From positions 75,517,772 to 75,581,771 of the forward strand of contig NC_092051.1 in NCBI RefSeq assembly GCF_003086295.3: 64,000 bases of DNA. The letters run 5' to 3'. This DNA is from Arachis hypogaea. Taxonomy: Eukaryota; Streptophyta; Magnoliopsida; Fabales; Fabaceae. The position numbers were made by a program, and so were the translations under genes. Of this stretch, positions 33,603-45,600 are shown piece after piece. Within the stretch, counting starts at the first letter, position 1. Each line of letters opens with the position of its first letter. The notes under the pieces were generated by a model. That model saw only the letters and a list, made by a program, of their open reading frames with translations. It was not told where the DNA came from and made no database searches.

Positions 33603-34666
33603 CTCGGTCTTTCTTTTGGAGGTCGAGTCTTGGTTTTAGGACTTCGATCCTTCTCGGTGGAAGCCGAACTCGAGCATTTTGTCGACTTCCTCTTTTGTAG
33701 AACCTTTTTGAATGTAGAACGTTTTCCTCTAAAAGCGCACACTTTTGTATTAGCGCCTTGTTATGGGGAACGTGCGAGGGTTTAATGCCCCAATTAATTT
33801 GGCATTAATTTTATCGTTTCCCTTAACTTCTTTATTTTTGAACTTTACACTCAGGAAACGGTTTCTCTTCTTCACTCTTTCTTCGTAACTTCTCCCTTTG
33901 CTCTCTCGCTTTCTGTTTCTGGCTTTGAGTCCATAGCTCCTTCCTACGACACTTGCCTTGTTGCTGTTTCGTGGAAGAGGAGTGATTCTGGATTTCGCCT
34001 TCCGTTCTTCTGCTTTCTTTTGCAGCTTTTCTCCCATTTTCCGGGTTTGGTTCTTCTTCCTTCCTTCCTTTACGCCATTTATTTTGAGAAAGTTTTGATT
34101 TTAACTGGAGAAAGGTTGGATCTTTCTGCCTTTGCTTATGCCTGATCGTGGTGTGTTCTGTAGTTTCTTTGCCTCTTTGCATGATTTTTCGCTTTTCCTA
34201 TTGCTTGCTGTTTTTAGGGCTTCTGCCTCTTATTAGTGCTTTTGGTTTCGAAGCTTTGAGTGATAATTTTGTTTGATCCTAAAAAGGAAGTATCTTTGAC
34301 GTTTTCTATTTGTCGTGCTTCGATGTTTGGGGATGCATGCTTGTTTTTTACTGATAGACTGTAGGAAGATAGTGGTTTTGATGACTTTCTGTGCTTTTTG
34401 AGTTTTGTCTTTCTCCAAGGAAATTTTTCACTGTTTGAGGTCTTCTATTATTGTTTGAGAGATTCTAGAATGTAAGCGGTAGTTTTTTCCTGAAATGGTG
34501 CTTTGTTACTGCCTCCAAAGGATGCCCCAGGACCTTGGTTTGAGTCTTGGGGTTTTCCTTTCCTTTCTGTTCTTCTGTATCATATTAGTCGAGTTGTTTC
34601 ACCCTTTGTCCGAGATGCTTTTTAGTAATCCATTCTTCTTTTCTTGTTGTAGGATTAGTTGGTCTC
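33603..34666 (+). other. Upstream region of the element D antisense ORF
   Basis: Holds the region that would supply promoter and 5' leader for the plus-strand ORF. It includes a strongly pyrimidine-rich block (33850-33935). A CTTTTCTTGTTGTAG acceptor-like site ends at about 34652, 16 nt before the ATG, which suggests a possible leader intron. No coding similarity is seen. Confidence 0.4.
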
Positions 34667-36580
34667 ATGTCTTCTCGCAATAACGTTGTAGAGATGTCTT
34701 CCCAGGTTCCTGAGGGCATGGCCGATTGGGTAGACTCAATGGTTCCTATGTGTGTCTCTTTGGTTGATTCTGAGTTTTGTGCGCAGCTTAGGCAGTTTCA
34801 TAGGATCTGTAGTAGTGCAGATGATGAAAAGAATTATAAACTTGTCCCTCCCTCTTCTGAAGAGAGAGTTTGTTTCTCTACTCGGGTTGTTAGAGATCGC
34901 CCTTATTTCTATGCTTATGACTTCTTCTTTGGTCAGCTGGGTATCATCCTCCCTTTTACTGAATTTGAGACCAACCTGTTATGGTCCTGTAATGTTGCTC
35001 CCTATCAACTTCACCCTAATTCATGAGGTTTCATGAAAATTTTTCAATTGTTGTGTGATGGTTTTGGTATTCCTGCCTCGCAATCTCTCTTCTTCTATCT
35101 ATTTGTTTTGACGAAGCCTGGAGTAGTAAAAAAGAAGGTAGCTTGGGTCTCCTTTCGATCTTCCCAGGGGAAGAAGGTCTTCTCCATGTTTGACAAATCA
35201 TTTCGTGATTTTAAAAATTACTTTTTCAAGGTCCGAGCTGTTGAATGAGCTCGGCCCTTTTTTCTGGATGAAAATGATGAGCCCGCCTTTCCCTTGGAAT
35301 GGCAAAAAGATGTAAGAGTGTCCAGATACACGTGGGAGATGTTGGATGAAACTGAGTGAGCTTTTGTGACCGTCTTGGAAGAACATTGGGGTCAACCTCC
35401 CCATCTTGATACAAAGAAATTTTTAACCAATCCTTCTCTTCTTCAAACCGAGCTGGGTATTTTGCGTTCCTGATTTTCCCTTTATTATTTGTTTATATTG
35501 CTTGTAAATGCCTTTCCGACTTGTAGCTTAATTTCTTACTGTTGTGTTTTATTTGCAGAGGCAATGAAGAATAATGAATCCATGAAGGCTTTTAAAAGAG
35601 CACAGAAGGCGACTGCTGCTAAAAACAGCTCGGCTAAGGCGGCCAGGGAGGGATCTTCCCAAGTGCGTGTGAAGCCGTCCATGCCGAGTTCTCTTGGGGC
35701 GAGGAAGGTGATCCCCACTCCCCGAGTTCGTCTGGCTGACCCTCCACCAACTTCTGCCGCTCCTTCTGGCGCTCCTCCCAATAAGAAATAAAAAACGGTT
35801 GAGCCTTTCAACTTTGATGCTCCCGACTTCAATGCGATCGAATTCGTGGATCAGCAAATAGGTCCCTACGGTGCTCTTCCTATGGACGATGTGTCTATCC
35901 TTCGCCATCTAGAATTTATGGCCCGAAACAGTGTAAAAATGGCGTATGTGGGGGCTGCTTTGTACCGAACTGCTCAGAATATTCCTCTCCATGCCACCAA
36001 AGAGTTTATGGAGGAGGCGAAGCAGGAGCTCGACCAGATAAAGGGCCTTAAAGAGGAGCTTGAGGTAAAGGTTGCCAAGTTGGAGAAGGATTTGGAGAAC
36101 GAGAAGGCGAATTCTCTTGCTTTGGCAGCTTCTGTGCGGCTGGCCGAGGACACGGCACTGATGCATAAGGATAGCTACGTTACGTCTTATCGGGAGGTGA
36201 TGCGTCTGAGGGGGGAGCTGGAGAGTGCCCGGGAAGATTACTGCGAGCTTTAGGGTCATCTCGTTGGCAGTGTGACTGCTGCTTACGAGAACCTGAAGGA
36301 ACAAGTTTGGGTTATTGCTCCCGAGGCCGACCTTACCCTCTTCAGCCTGGATAACGTTGTCAGGGATGGCAAGATTATCCCTGATGACGAGGATGATGAT
36401 GTTGAACCTCCCCCTGTGTCCTCTGCCAAAGTGTCGACTTCTTCAGCTCCTCCGGTTGTAGCCGATCCGGATTGCCAAATTCTGAACCGAGAGGATGGAA
36501 CTGTGGATGCTGTGCCTATTCAGACTCGCCCTCCTTCTCCCCCTAATGATGCTGCCAAGAAGGCTCCCGATGTTTGCTGA
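34667..36580 (+). pseudogene. Antisense ORF of element D ('putative gypsy type transposon' family, PF04195-like), degraded
   Basis: One frame over 1.9 kb aligns with the ORF of E. The N-terminal half carries NVAPYQLHPNS, FQLLCDGFGIP, LFFYLFVLTKPG, WVSFRSSQGKK and FKNYFFKV, resembling the PF04195 domain. The C-terminal half is a predicted coiled coil (LKEELEVKVAKLEKDLENEK) and an acidic tail. In-frame stops lie at 35024, 35246, 35357, 35789 and 36251; several fit G-to-A or C-to-T changes (for example TGG to TGA). A GT-AG intron (35457-35558) contains a stop in frame, so it must be removed to make protein. It is read against gag-pol. The role is unknown. Confidence 0.8.
35457..35558 (+). other. 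Predicted 102-nt intron in the element D antisense ORF
   Basis: GAGCTGG|GTATTTTG donor and TTTATTTGCAG|AGG acceptor with an AT-rich body. The length is a multiple of three. The E copy has an intron at the same codon (96 nt). Confidence 0.7.
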
Positions 36581-36949
36581 TTTCTCTCTGAACATTTGTG
36601 TAGCTAGCCCAGCTTGTGGGCTTTTAAACTCTTTATTGTTTAGTTAACTGCTGACACTTTCTAGTCGCTTGCCTAGCAACTTTTATTTTGAAAAACAAAG
36701 GTAGCTTTCTAGCTTTTTGAGGTAGATTTTGGTGGCCTCTGAAGCTTTCTAACTTTTGTAGATTATATCACGCTTTTTTGCATTTAACTTGCGGCTCAGC
36801 CTCTTTGGATTGCTTTGTACTTTTTGTTTGTAGCTTGGATCCTTTGAGGTTGTGGCTGTGTGGGTCCAACTTGTTTTTCGGTTTTCTCGCTTTTGCTTGT
36901 ATCATTAGCACATTCATAACCGATTTCTTTACGTTAGTCCTCTTTCCAG
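36581..36949. other. Element D spacer after the antisense ORF
   Basis: T-rich 3' flank of the antisense ORF; no gene seen. It leads into the tandem array. Confidence 0.5.
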
Positions 36950-37610
36950 TTATTTTTGTAGTCCTCTTTTTTGAATCTTTGCCAGATCTCTTTTTAAGGA
37001 CTACTTTTATAACTTGGTTTTTGTAGGAGGCCGACTTCTTTACGTCGTTCTCTTCTAAGTTATTTTTGTAATCCTCTTTCTTGGACCTTTGTCAGGTCTC
37101 TTTCAGGGATTACTTTTATAACTTGTTTTGTAGGAGGCCGACTTCTTTACGTCGTCCTCTTCTAAGTTATTTTTGTAATCCTCTTTCTTGGACCTTTGTC
37201 AGGTCTCTTTCAAGGATTACTTTTATAACTTGTTTTGTAGGAGGCCGACTTCTTTACGTCGTCCTCTTCTAAGTTATTTTTGTAATCTTCATTCTTGGAC
37301 CTTTGTCAGGTCTCTTTCAGGGATTACTTTTATAACTTGTTTTGTAGGAGGCCGACTTCTTTACGTCGTCCTCTTCTAAGTTATTTTTGTAATCCTCTTT
37401 CTTGGATCTTTATCAGATCTCTTTCAGGGATTACTTCTATAACTTTTTCATTTTGGGCTGACTTTGTTATGTCGGGCCCTTCTTAGTTAAAGTAATCCTC
37501 TTTAATAGGGTTGGCCAGACCTCTTTCCAGGGTTTACTTGTAACTTGGGTTGACTTGGTCCGACTTCTTTACGTCGGCCAGTCTTTAAGTTATTATTTAG
37601 CAACCCATAA
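36950..37610. repeat. Tandem array in element D, 107-bp period
   Basis: About six units. The GGATTAC anchor falls at about 36996, 37105, 37212, 37319, 37426 and 37529. The central three intervals are exactly 107 bp. Each unit has GTAATCC and GGATTAC facing each other about 45 bp apart. Repeated 63-codon ORFs in it are by-products of the repeat. Confidence 0.9.
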
Positions 37611-38018
37611 GACCTCGTCAGGTTCTTTTTCGGATCACTTTTGATAACTTCTTACATTATTCTGTGTTCATCTTTGCCGATTTGTAGAAGGTGGTTGCTA
37701 TCTTTAGATCGTCTTTTAGGTGAATCGCATTTTCACCTTTATCGGACGATTGTCTTTATCGTGATCGTGCAGTGAAGTTGCTTTTCACTTTATGCCGATC
37801 TGTTGCTTTATAATCGGACGATGAATGCTTCAGATTAATGCATCTTGAAAACTTGTAGAATATCTAAAATATATTTTATTTAAAGGAAAGTGCAAATATA
37901 TACATGTGGGAATTTTTCATCCCTTTAAGTTGGATAGTGTCTGAGTCTCAACTTGGTGCCTCATTAAAAAACCTTTTCAGGAAAAAGAGTGCATCCAGTA
38001 GTGAGATCTTTACTTTTT
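37611..38018. other. Element D non-coding region between array and pol end
   Basis: Decayed repeat-like sequence and a Tat-type spacer that matches E 47767-48330 (for example CGGACGAT and CACTGCACGATCACGATAAAG in reverse). No ORF is supported. Confidence 0.6.
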
Positions 38019-39331
38019 CTAGCTGTAGTACCTTCTTAGGTTGCAGGCGTGCCATGATCTAGGAAGCTCTCATCCATCGAGTTCGGACAGTCTGTAGTAG
38101 CCCTTCCCAAGTACTTCCACGACTCGGTAGGGTTCTTTCTAGTTTGCTGCCAACTTTCCTTCTCCTAGTCGAGTTGTTCCAATATCATTTCGGATTAGGA
38201 TGAGATCATTTTCTGTGAAATTTCTCGGCACTACCCTTTGATTATATCTGGAAGCCATTCGACGCTTTAGTGCTTCTTCCCTGATCCGAGCTCTTTCTTG
38301 GATTTCAGGTAGTAGGTCGAGCTCTTCCCTTTGAAGTTGGGAATTTGCTGCCTCATTGTAATGAACCACTCTAGGCGATCCTTCCTCAATCTCTACTGGA
38401 ATCATTTCCTCTATTCCGTATGCTAACCGGAAGGGGGATTCCTTTGTGGTGGAGTGTGGCGTCGTTCGATACGTCCATAGAACTTGTGGAAGCTCTTCTG
38501 CCCAAGCTCCCTTTGCGTCTTGTAATCTCCGTTTTAACCCGGCCAATATGACTTTGTTGGCAGCTTCAGCCTGTCCATTGGCTTGCGGATGTTCCACGGA
38601 GGTGTACTGGTGCTTTATGTTTAAGTTGGCTACTAGCTTTCTGAAGCCTGCATCTGTGAATTGAGTGCCATTGTCTGTGGTGATGGAGTGTGGAACCCCG
38701 AACCTTGTGACAATGTTTCTATATAGGAATTTCCGGCTTCTTTGAGCAGTGGCGTTGGCTAGGGGCTCTACCTCGATCCACTTTGTGAAATAGTCTACCC
38801 CTACTATGAGGAATTTAACTTGTCCTGATCCCTGGGGGAAGGGTCCGAGAAGATCAAGTCCCCATTTTGCAAACGGCCAGGGCGAAGTTACACTGATGAG
38901 CTCTTCTGGCGGGGCGATGTGAAAGTTGGCATGTTTCTGACATGGTGGGCATGTCTTTACAAATTCTGTAGCTTCCTTCTGTAGAGTTGGCCAATAAAAT
39001 CCCGCCCGGAGTACTTTTTTGGCGAGAGCTCGTGCTCCGAGATGATTGCCGCAAATGCCGCCGTGTACTTCTTCTAGCACTTCCTTTGTATTGTTGGTCG
39101 GCACACATTTTAGTAATGGTATTGAGATCCCTCTTTTGTACAGGATGTTGTTTATGATAGTGTAGTACTGTGCCTCCCTTTTTAACCTCTTTGCCTCCTT
39201 TTCTTCTGTGGGGAGTGTTTCTATTTTGAGGTAGTTAATTATGGGGGTCATCCATCCTTGGTCCTGACTTGTTACGGCTAGGACTTTTTCCTCTTCCAAG
39301 ATTGACGGGTTCTGTAGCATTTCCTGGATGA
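38019..39331 (-). pseudogene. pol: Element D integrase part of pol, cut by element C
   Basis: From MLQNPSILEEEKVL the frame runs through the integrase zinc domain (HGGICGNHLG, CPPCQKH), the core (WGLDLLGPFPQG, ITTDNGTQF, EHPQANGQAE) and the tail (GEGKLAAN). DDE residues are present. A TAG replaces the Trp codon after KLAAN near 38138, and the frame continues to the natural stop at 38021-38019. The upstream RNase H half is at 59744 onward, moved 20.4 kb away by the insertion of C. It belongs to the Tat lineage by integrase and RT sequence. Confidence 0.9.
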
Positions 39332-39336
39332 GGCTT
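39332..39336. repeat. Target-site duplication of element C, left copy (GGCTT)
   Basis: GGCTT precedes TGATAAACCC and recurs at 59739-59743 after the other LTR. Joining the flanks restores the D pol frame order, which confirms insertion into D. Confidence 0.95.
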
Positions 39337-39639
39337 TGATAAACCCATATTTCATGAGTTATTTTGTGCTTAGTTTGAGTGATTTATTCAATCCTTCACC
39401 CACTTATTCATATTAATTGCATGGTTTTACTTTCCCTTCCTTATTATGTGATGTACGTGAAAAATATGTTTCCTAAGCTTTAAAATTAATTATTTTAATT
39501 ATCTTTATTTCCATTCGATGCCGTGATTAGTATGTTGAGTAGTTTCAGATTTTCTAAGACAGAATGACTTAAAGGATGGAAAAGGAAACGTACAAAAATG
39601 GAAGGAAAGTGCGAAACGGAGTTTTGAAGAAACTGGCAT

Positions 39640-39822
39640 CCACGCGATCGCATGGACGACGCGATCGCGTGCCAGGAGCGAAGAAGCAGCGATGCGGCCA
39701 CATGACTGATGCGGCCGCGCGACTTGAGCATAGCACATTCGATGCGGATGCGTGACCGACGCGACCGTGCCACAAGGAAAACTCCAAATGACGCGACTGC
39801 GTGACCCACGTGGACGCGTGAC
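39640..39822. repeat. CpG-rich dyad array in element C 5' LTR
   Basis: Four dyads such as CCACGCGATCGCATG, 4-nt gap, ACGCGATCGCGTG. Half-sites are themselves near-palindromes around CGATCG or CGGCCG. The layout is the same as in F. Confidence 0.9.
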
Positions 39823-39915
39823 AGAGGCCACGTATAAGAATTTACAGAATACGCCCCCAGCGATTTCTGAAGCCCTTTTGGCCCAGATCCAGGTACAGAA
39901 CACACAAACTAGAGG

Positions 39916-39923
39916 CTATAAAG
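39916..39923 (+). promoter_or_regulatory. TATA box of element C 5' LTR
   Basis: CTATAAAG in GAGGCTATAAAGTGGG, about 95 bp after the dyad array and conserved in the 3' LTR (59105-59112). Confidence 0.7.
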
Positions 39924-40854
39924 TGGGAAAATGCATCCATTCAAAAGAGAGCTCGCATTTTTATTACTTTCCATGATTTAGATTTAGTTTTGAGAGGGAG
40001 ATTCTCTCCTCTCTCTCTTAGGATTAGGATTTAGGACTTCTCTTAGTTTTTAAGAGTAACTCTTGATCCAGGTTTAGTATTTACTTTAATTTATGTTTCT
40101 ATGCTACTTTTACTTTAATGCTTTTATTCGTATCTATAAATGTTGCCCAATTGGCTTATGAATTATTCCATGTTACAGATTATTATTTGAATTAATGATT
40201 ATTTGAGGTATTTCAGTTTACTATTGTTCTCTTTAATTTAAATTATTATTGCTTCCCATCTAAGGACATTTTTATTCCAACAATTTTACTTTTTCCCTTT
40301 TTGGTCTTGGTTAAGAAATCAGTAACTCAACATTATTAAACTCAGCATAATTGATAATCATTATCTTGCTAATTGAACTAAACTTCAATAATCCCAACTT
40401 TTTCTTAGGAAATAAATAGGATTCGAAGGTGAAACTAATTAGTTCCTTGACTTTCCTTTACTTTAGTAAAGGTTAACTAAGTGGAATTAAGATTCAACTT
40501 TCACTATTGTTGAGAGGAATAACTAAGTTGGACTTCTAATTTCTCTTACCTTGCCAAAAGTTTTCTTTACAGTATTTATTTATTTTAATTGCCATTTAAA
40601 TTATTTGTCATATCTACTCTTCACTCTCAACCCCGATTTTACAACCTCCATAACCAATAATAATAACATACTTCCCTGCAGTTCCTTGAGAGATGACCCG
40701 AGGTTTAAAATACTCGGTTATCAATTTTAAAGGGGTTTGTTACTTGTGACAACCAAAACATTTGCATGAAGGGATTTTTGTTGGTTTAGAGACTATATCT
40801 ACAATGCGACTGTTTTTATGAACTTCTTTAATGGCAAAAAACTTAACGTCAAAA

Positions 40855-40872
40855 TGGCGCCGTTGCCGGTAA
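40855..40872 (+). promoter_or_regulatory. Element C primer-binding site
   Basis: TGGCGCCGTTGCCGGTAA, 3 nt after the LTR end. The first 15 bases match the B site. Confidence 0.85.
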
Positions 40873-40968
40873 ACTGCTAACGTGTGCCTTATTATTGGTT
40901 ATTGTAAATATTTTTCTTTTACTTGTTTATTTATTTCTGTTTTTCCTTTTTATTTTTCATTTGCTACC

Positions 40969-42059
40969 ATGAATTCTCACCCCTCTCGCTTTGAGTTTGG
41001 TTCTAACTTTGTTGAAGAAAATAGAAGTTACAGCAGGAATATGCATCAAGGTCAGACCAATCAAGGATGGATGGAGCCAAGAGGATCTAATCAACCCTTT
41101 AGGCAGCAACACCCTCCGAGATATCCTGGACAAAGACCATTCTACCGTGCATACCCAGCTGAAAGATATGGTTGACAACCTTGTAACTACCAACAAGCCC
41201 CACCCCGTGCATATAAACCATCCTTTCAACATAACCTCGAACCACCACACTCACAAGCTTCTCTTCACCATTCGCCACCATTTGATCCTTCCTTACCCCA
41301 GTACCAATCCAATCACTCCCAATCACCGCCACTTTCCTACATATCATGTCCAAATCCGGCAACCCGAGAAGCAGAGGTTCGCCTAAAGGAAACAGTAAAT
41401 AAACTTCAAGCAACCATTCGACAACTGGAGCAAGCAATAATTCAATGGGTTTCTAGGCGCTCAAATACACAAGGATCAGCCACAGCCCCATGTGAACAAT
41501 CTAACGAAGAGCGTAGCATGAAGGAGATACCAGAAACTCCGGTGGATAAGATAGAGAATGAATTCGTACTAGAACAAGTAGAAGAAGCTGTCATTATTCA
41601 AGAAGAAGAGTTGGTTGAAGATCTAGGAGATGTTGAACCTCCATAGGAATCCAGAACTGAGGAGAACTCTGTCAAGGACGCTACAGTTGATGCTAAGGAG
41701 GATATTGTACAATCTCCAAGGCAAGTTGTTTATGAAGAATCAGACGGAATAACCCAGGACAAAAATTCCCTTGATGATGATAGTCACAAGTCAAATTCTC
41801 TTAGTAATGAACTGGCATCCGCAAGTGAATTCTCTGAGGTCGAAGAATCTTCCCCAAGTGAATATGAAGACGATGCGGAGGTAGATTTCTCTCAACCTCC
41901 AATCTATGACTCAAGTGATGAGGAAGACATAGAAGACTTTGACCAGGACACAGATACAATTGTAGAACTTTGCAAGGAAGTGGAGGAATTCACAGAAGAG
42001 CACAAGGGAATAGAACTTACAGAACCACCGGAAACACCTATCCCAAGGCCATTACCACC
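40969..42059 (+). pseudogene. Element C gag-like frame with two stops, cut by E
   Basis: From ATG at 40969 (MNSHPSRFEFGSNF) one frame runs to the E insertion, with TGA at 41173 and TAG at 41644. The first third is Gln/Pro/Tyr-rich (RQQHPPRYPGQRPF, CNYQQAPPRAYKP). The middle has a short predicted coiled coil (LKETVNKLQATIRQLEQAI). The rest is very acidic (Glu/Asp-rich), as in the linker between gag and protease of Athila-type elements. I do not see the capsid core motifs of A or B, so it may be a gag C-terminal part or an element-specific protein. The identification as gag rests mainly on position. Confidence 0.55.
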
Positions 42060-42287
42060 TGTTCATACCCTGGGTCGAGTTACCCAACCTGGGATGATTG
42101 GCGACAAGGCAACCGACCTCTTCAGGTCAGGCTAGTCGACCTCTTCTCGAAGAGGTCAGCCAAATCGACAGGAGAGCCCAATAAAGGGCCCAAATAGAGG
42201 AACACGACCCAAATCCACAAGCCATCCGAGCCTATAGAGATAAGGGTGGTTCCCTTGAAGATAAGCTGACCTCAACTCAAAGCTAAC

Positions 42288-42317
42288 GATAAGATAAGAT
42301 AACTAACTTATCTTATC
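42288..42317. repeat. GATAAG inverted repeat upstream of TATA, element E
   Basis: GATAAGATAAG and CTTATCTTATC arms around a short centre, 22 bp before the TATA box. GATAAG is the core of plant GATA-factor sites. D has the equivalent block at 33330-33370 and 63875-63912. Confidence 0.75.
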
Positions 42318-42339
42318 TAGAAAGGTCAGTCCACTCTAC

Positions 42340-42347
42340 TATAAATA
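42340..42347 (+). promoter_or_regulatory. TATA box of element E 5' LTR
   Basis: TATAAATA in CTACTATAAATACACTGG. It is deleted in the 3' LTR. Confidence 0.75.
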
Positions 42348-42601
42348 CACTGGAGCACCCAGTATATAACTCATACTCTGATTCTACATAAAACCTGTTT
42401 AATACCCATTCTAACTTAAGCATCAGAGTCTCTTGTAGGTACCCCCCACCCTCCGGTGGCCAAGGATCAGCAGTACAGCAAGTCCAATAAGTTAGACACA
42501 ACGACACCGATCGTCACCAGCTAGCCAGACACGTCATCTCCGACCAGTACCGAAGATCTCATCCGAGATCGACCTCCAGTTTTAGGTAACCCTCGGAACA
42601 T

Positions 42602-42619
42602 TGGCGCCGTTGTCAGGGA
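42602..42619 (+). promoter_or_regulatory. Element E primer-binding site
   Basis: TGGCGCCGTTGTCAGGGA, 1 nt after the LTR; a two-base variant of the tRNA-Asp-type site. Confidence 0.85.
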
Positions 42620-42641
42620 ACCTGAAAGTCATCCCAAAACC

Positions 42642-45600
42642 ATGGCGGACGGCCATGACAATGACCACGACTCGGATCTGGATAACAGAACACCGCACAA
42701 GAACGCGGACACTACGCTGAAGGATACTCCGGAATCCAATGGGGACAAAAACTCACCAAATCTGGGAGCCATAGAAGCACTTCAAGATCGCTTAAAGCAA
42801 CTTGAGAAAGAAACCCAGCAACAACGGGAGATCGGAAAGGATCTGCAAAGAGAGGTACGACGACGTCGAGAACTGGAAGAAAAACTACAGCAACTAGAAG
42901 CTGACCTCAAATCAAAAGCTCCTCAGATCACTCCTGAGGAAAATTCATGCAAAGAACAAGATCCATTCACCAGGGAAATAATGAAGACCAAAATCCCAAA
43001 AGATTTTAAGCTCCCGGATATGGTTTTGTATGATGGCACTACATATCCCAACCATCATCTCAGCAATTTCAGAAGCAGAATGTACCTTACCGATGCCTCA
43101 GATGCCATTCGATGCAAAGCTTTTCCAACAACTCTCACGAAAACGGCGATCAGATGGTTCGACAACTTACCTCCAAAGTCCATCTCAAACTTCGACAACC
43201 TGGCCAAAACGTTCCTGGCCAGATTCTCCATCCAGAAAGATAAGGCCAAGCACGCACCCAGCTTACTAGGGATCAAGCAAGGAGATCGGGAGAGCCTCCG
43301 CAACTACATGGAAAGATTCAACAAAACATGCATGGACATACAAAGTTTACCAACAGAGGCCGCCATCATGGGGCTCATCAATGGCTTACGAGAGGGACCT
43401 TTCAGCCAATCTATATAAAAAAAGCATCCTACCTCCTTAGACGAAGTACAGGAGCGAGCAGAAAAATACATCAACATGGAAGAGAACGATCGGCTGGGAG
43501 AAACCTCAAAATCTGGGGCCTCCTACCGAGACAAAGAAAAGGACTCCAAAAAGAAAGAAGATCGACAGGGCGAGAAAATCAAAAAATACCACAACTACAC
43601 TCCTCTCAAAGCATCCATGGTCGACGTATACAAAGAAGTCTGCCATACAGAAAAAATCCCCCCAACGCGACCACTCAAAGGCAAAAGGGGAGGAGGAAAC
43701 CGGAAGGAATATTGTGAATACCATCGAATTCGAGGGCACTCTACCAATGACTACTTCGACTTGAAAAATATCATAGAAAAATTGGTAAGAGAAGGAAAAT
43801 TAGATCGATTTCTGGCCACCCGGGATGATGACCAAAGAAAAAGACGGAGAGACGAAGATGATGGACGAGCTGAACGGTCACCTCGGACACCAGAAAGACA
43901 CGTCCACATGATACACGGTGGATTCGCAGGAGGTGGGATCTCCAAATCGTCCCGAAAGAGATATCTCAAAGAAGTATATCATGTCGAGGGAAAGGAGGGA
44001 GCACTCGACATCCCGGTGATAACATTCACTAAAGAGGACGCATCCGGCATCATCTCGAGACACGACGATCCCATGGTCATCACTATTATATTGGCAAGTG
44101 CCAATCTACACCGCACACTAGTAGACCAAGGGAGTTCTGCCGACATCTTATTCAAAATAGCCTTCGATAAACTCGGCTTAGACGAAAAGGAGCTTAGAGC
44201 ATACCCAAACAATCTGTTTGGACTAGAAGACACTCCGATACAACCGCTGGGATATGTATCGCTACACACTATTTTTGGAAAAAGGAACCAATCCAGGACC
44301 CTCAAAATAGACTACATTGTGGTCGACGTAAGTTCAGCCTACAATGCTCTCATAGGTCGGACAACACTCAATCAACTCGGCGCAATAGTCTCAACTCCGC
44401 ATCTATGCATGAAATTCCCAACTACAGAGGGGATAGCCACGATAAAAGCAGATCAAAAGATGGCACGTCGCTGTTATAACGAGAGCTTAAACCTCAAAGG
44501 TAGAGGAGAAGAGTTTCATACAATTGAGCTTGGCGGAGCTCAGCGTCGAGAAGAACTCCGTCCGCACCCAGAAGGTGAGGTAGAGAAAGTTCAGATTGGA
44601 GACACCTCGGACAAAATGACTAATATCGGCATGGTCCTAAGAGGAAACTCAAAAGAATTTCTGATACAATTCTTACGAGATAATGTCAACCTCTTTGCAT
44701 GGAAAGCCGCAGACATGCCAGGCATAGACCCTAGGCTAATGTGCCACAAGTTGGCGGTCTATCTAGGATCTCGGCCGGTGCAGCAGAAGCGAAGAAAACT
44801 CGGGCCAGAACGATCCCAAGCTATGGAAGAACAAGTACAAACGTTACTGGAGGCAGGATTCATAAGAGAAGTCAGTTACCCACTATGGCTAGCCAACGTC
44901 ATCTTTGTGAAAAAATCAAACGGGAAGTGGCGCATGTGCACCGATTACACCGATCTCAACAAAGCCTGCCCAAAAGATCCATACCCACTCCCAAGTATTG
45001 ACGCTCTGGTAGATGCTTCCTCCGGATATAGATACCTCTCGTTTATGGACTCTTATTCGGGATACAACCAAATCCCCATGTATCCACCAGATCAAGAAAA
45101 GACCTCGTTCTTAACACCAAAGGCGAACTACTGCTACATCGTGATGCCTTTTGGTCTCAAGAACGCGGGAGCTACTTATCAAAGGCTAATGAATAAAGTC
45201 TTCTCAGATCACATCGGAAAAATCATGGAAGTCTATGTGGACGACATGTTGATAAAAACACAAAACGAAGATACATTATTGTCCGACCTGGCTCAAGTGT
45301 TTGACACTATAAGGAAACATAACATGAGACTCAACCCCGCAAAATGCTCCTTCGTAGTTGAAGCAGGCAAATTCTTAGGTTTCATGCTCACACAAAGGGG
45401 AATTGAAGCAAATCCAGACAAATGTCAAGCTATACTCAACATGAAGAGCCCAACCTGTGTCAAAGAAGTACAACAACTCAACGGGAGATTGGCTGCCCTA
45501 TCCTGATTCTTAGCAGGAGCTGCGATAAGATCTCTCCCCTTCTATGCTACTTTAAGAAAGGGAAAACAGTTTGAATGGACGACAGAATGTGAGCAAGCTT

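Larger units (their letters stand above)
39337..40851 (+). repeat. Element C 5' LTR
   Basis: TGATAAACCC ... TTAACGTCA. Four CpG-rich dyads (39640-39822) lie upstream of CTATAAAG (39916-39923). Near the end is a CCGAG ... CTCGG hairpin (about 40690-40709). Confidence 0.95.
42060..42600 (+). repeat. Element E 5' LTR
   Basis: TGTTCATACC ... CTCGGAACA. It contains a GATAAG/CTTATC inverted repeat (42288-42317) directly upstream of TATAAATA (42340-42347). Confidence 0.9.

Noticed and set aside
36778..37486. Series of repeated 63-codon ORFs
   Set aside because: They recur every 107 bp because the DNA repeats. They are by-products of the tandem array, not genes.
42055..42059. CCACC as the target duplication of element E
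   Set aside because: The right LTR end of E is deleted, so no partner can be seen next to it.
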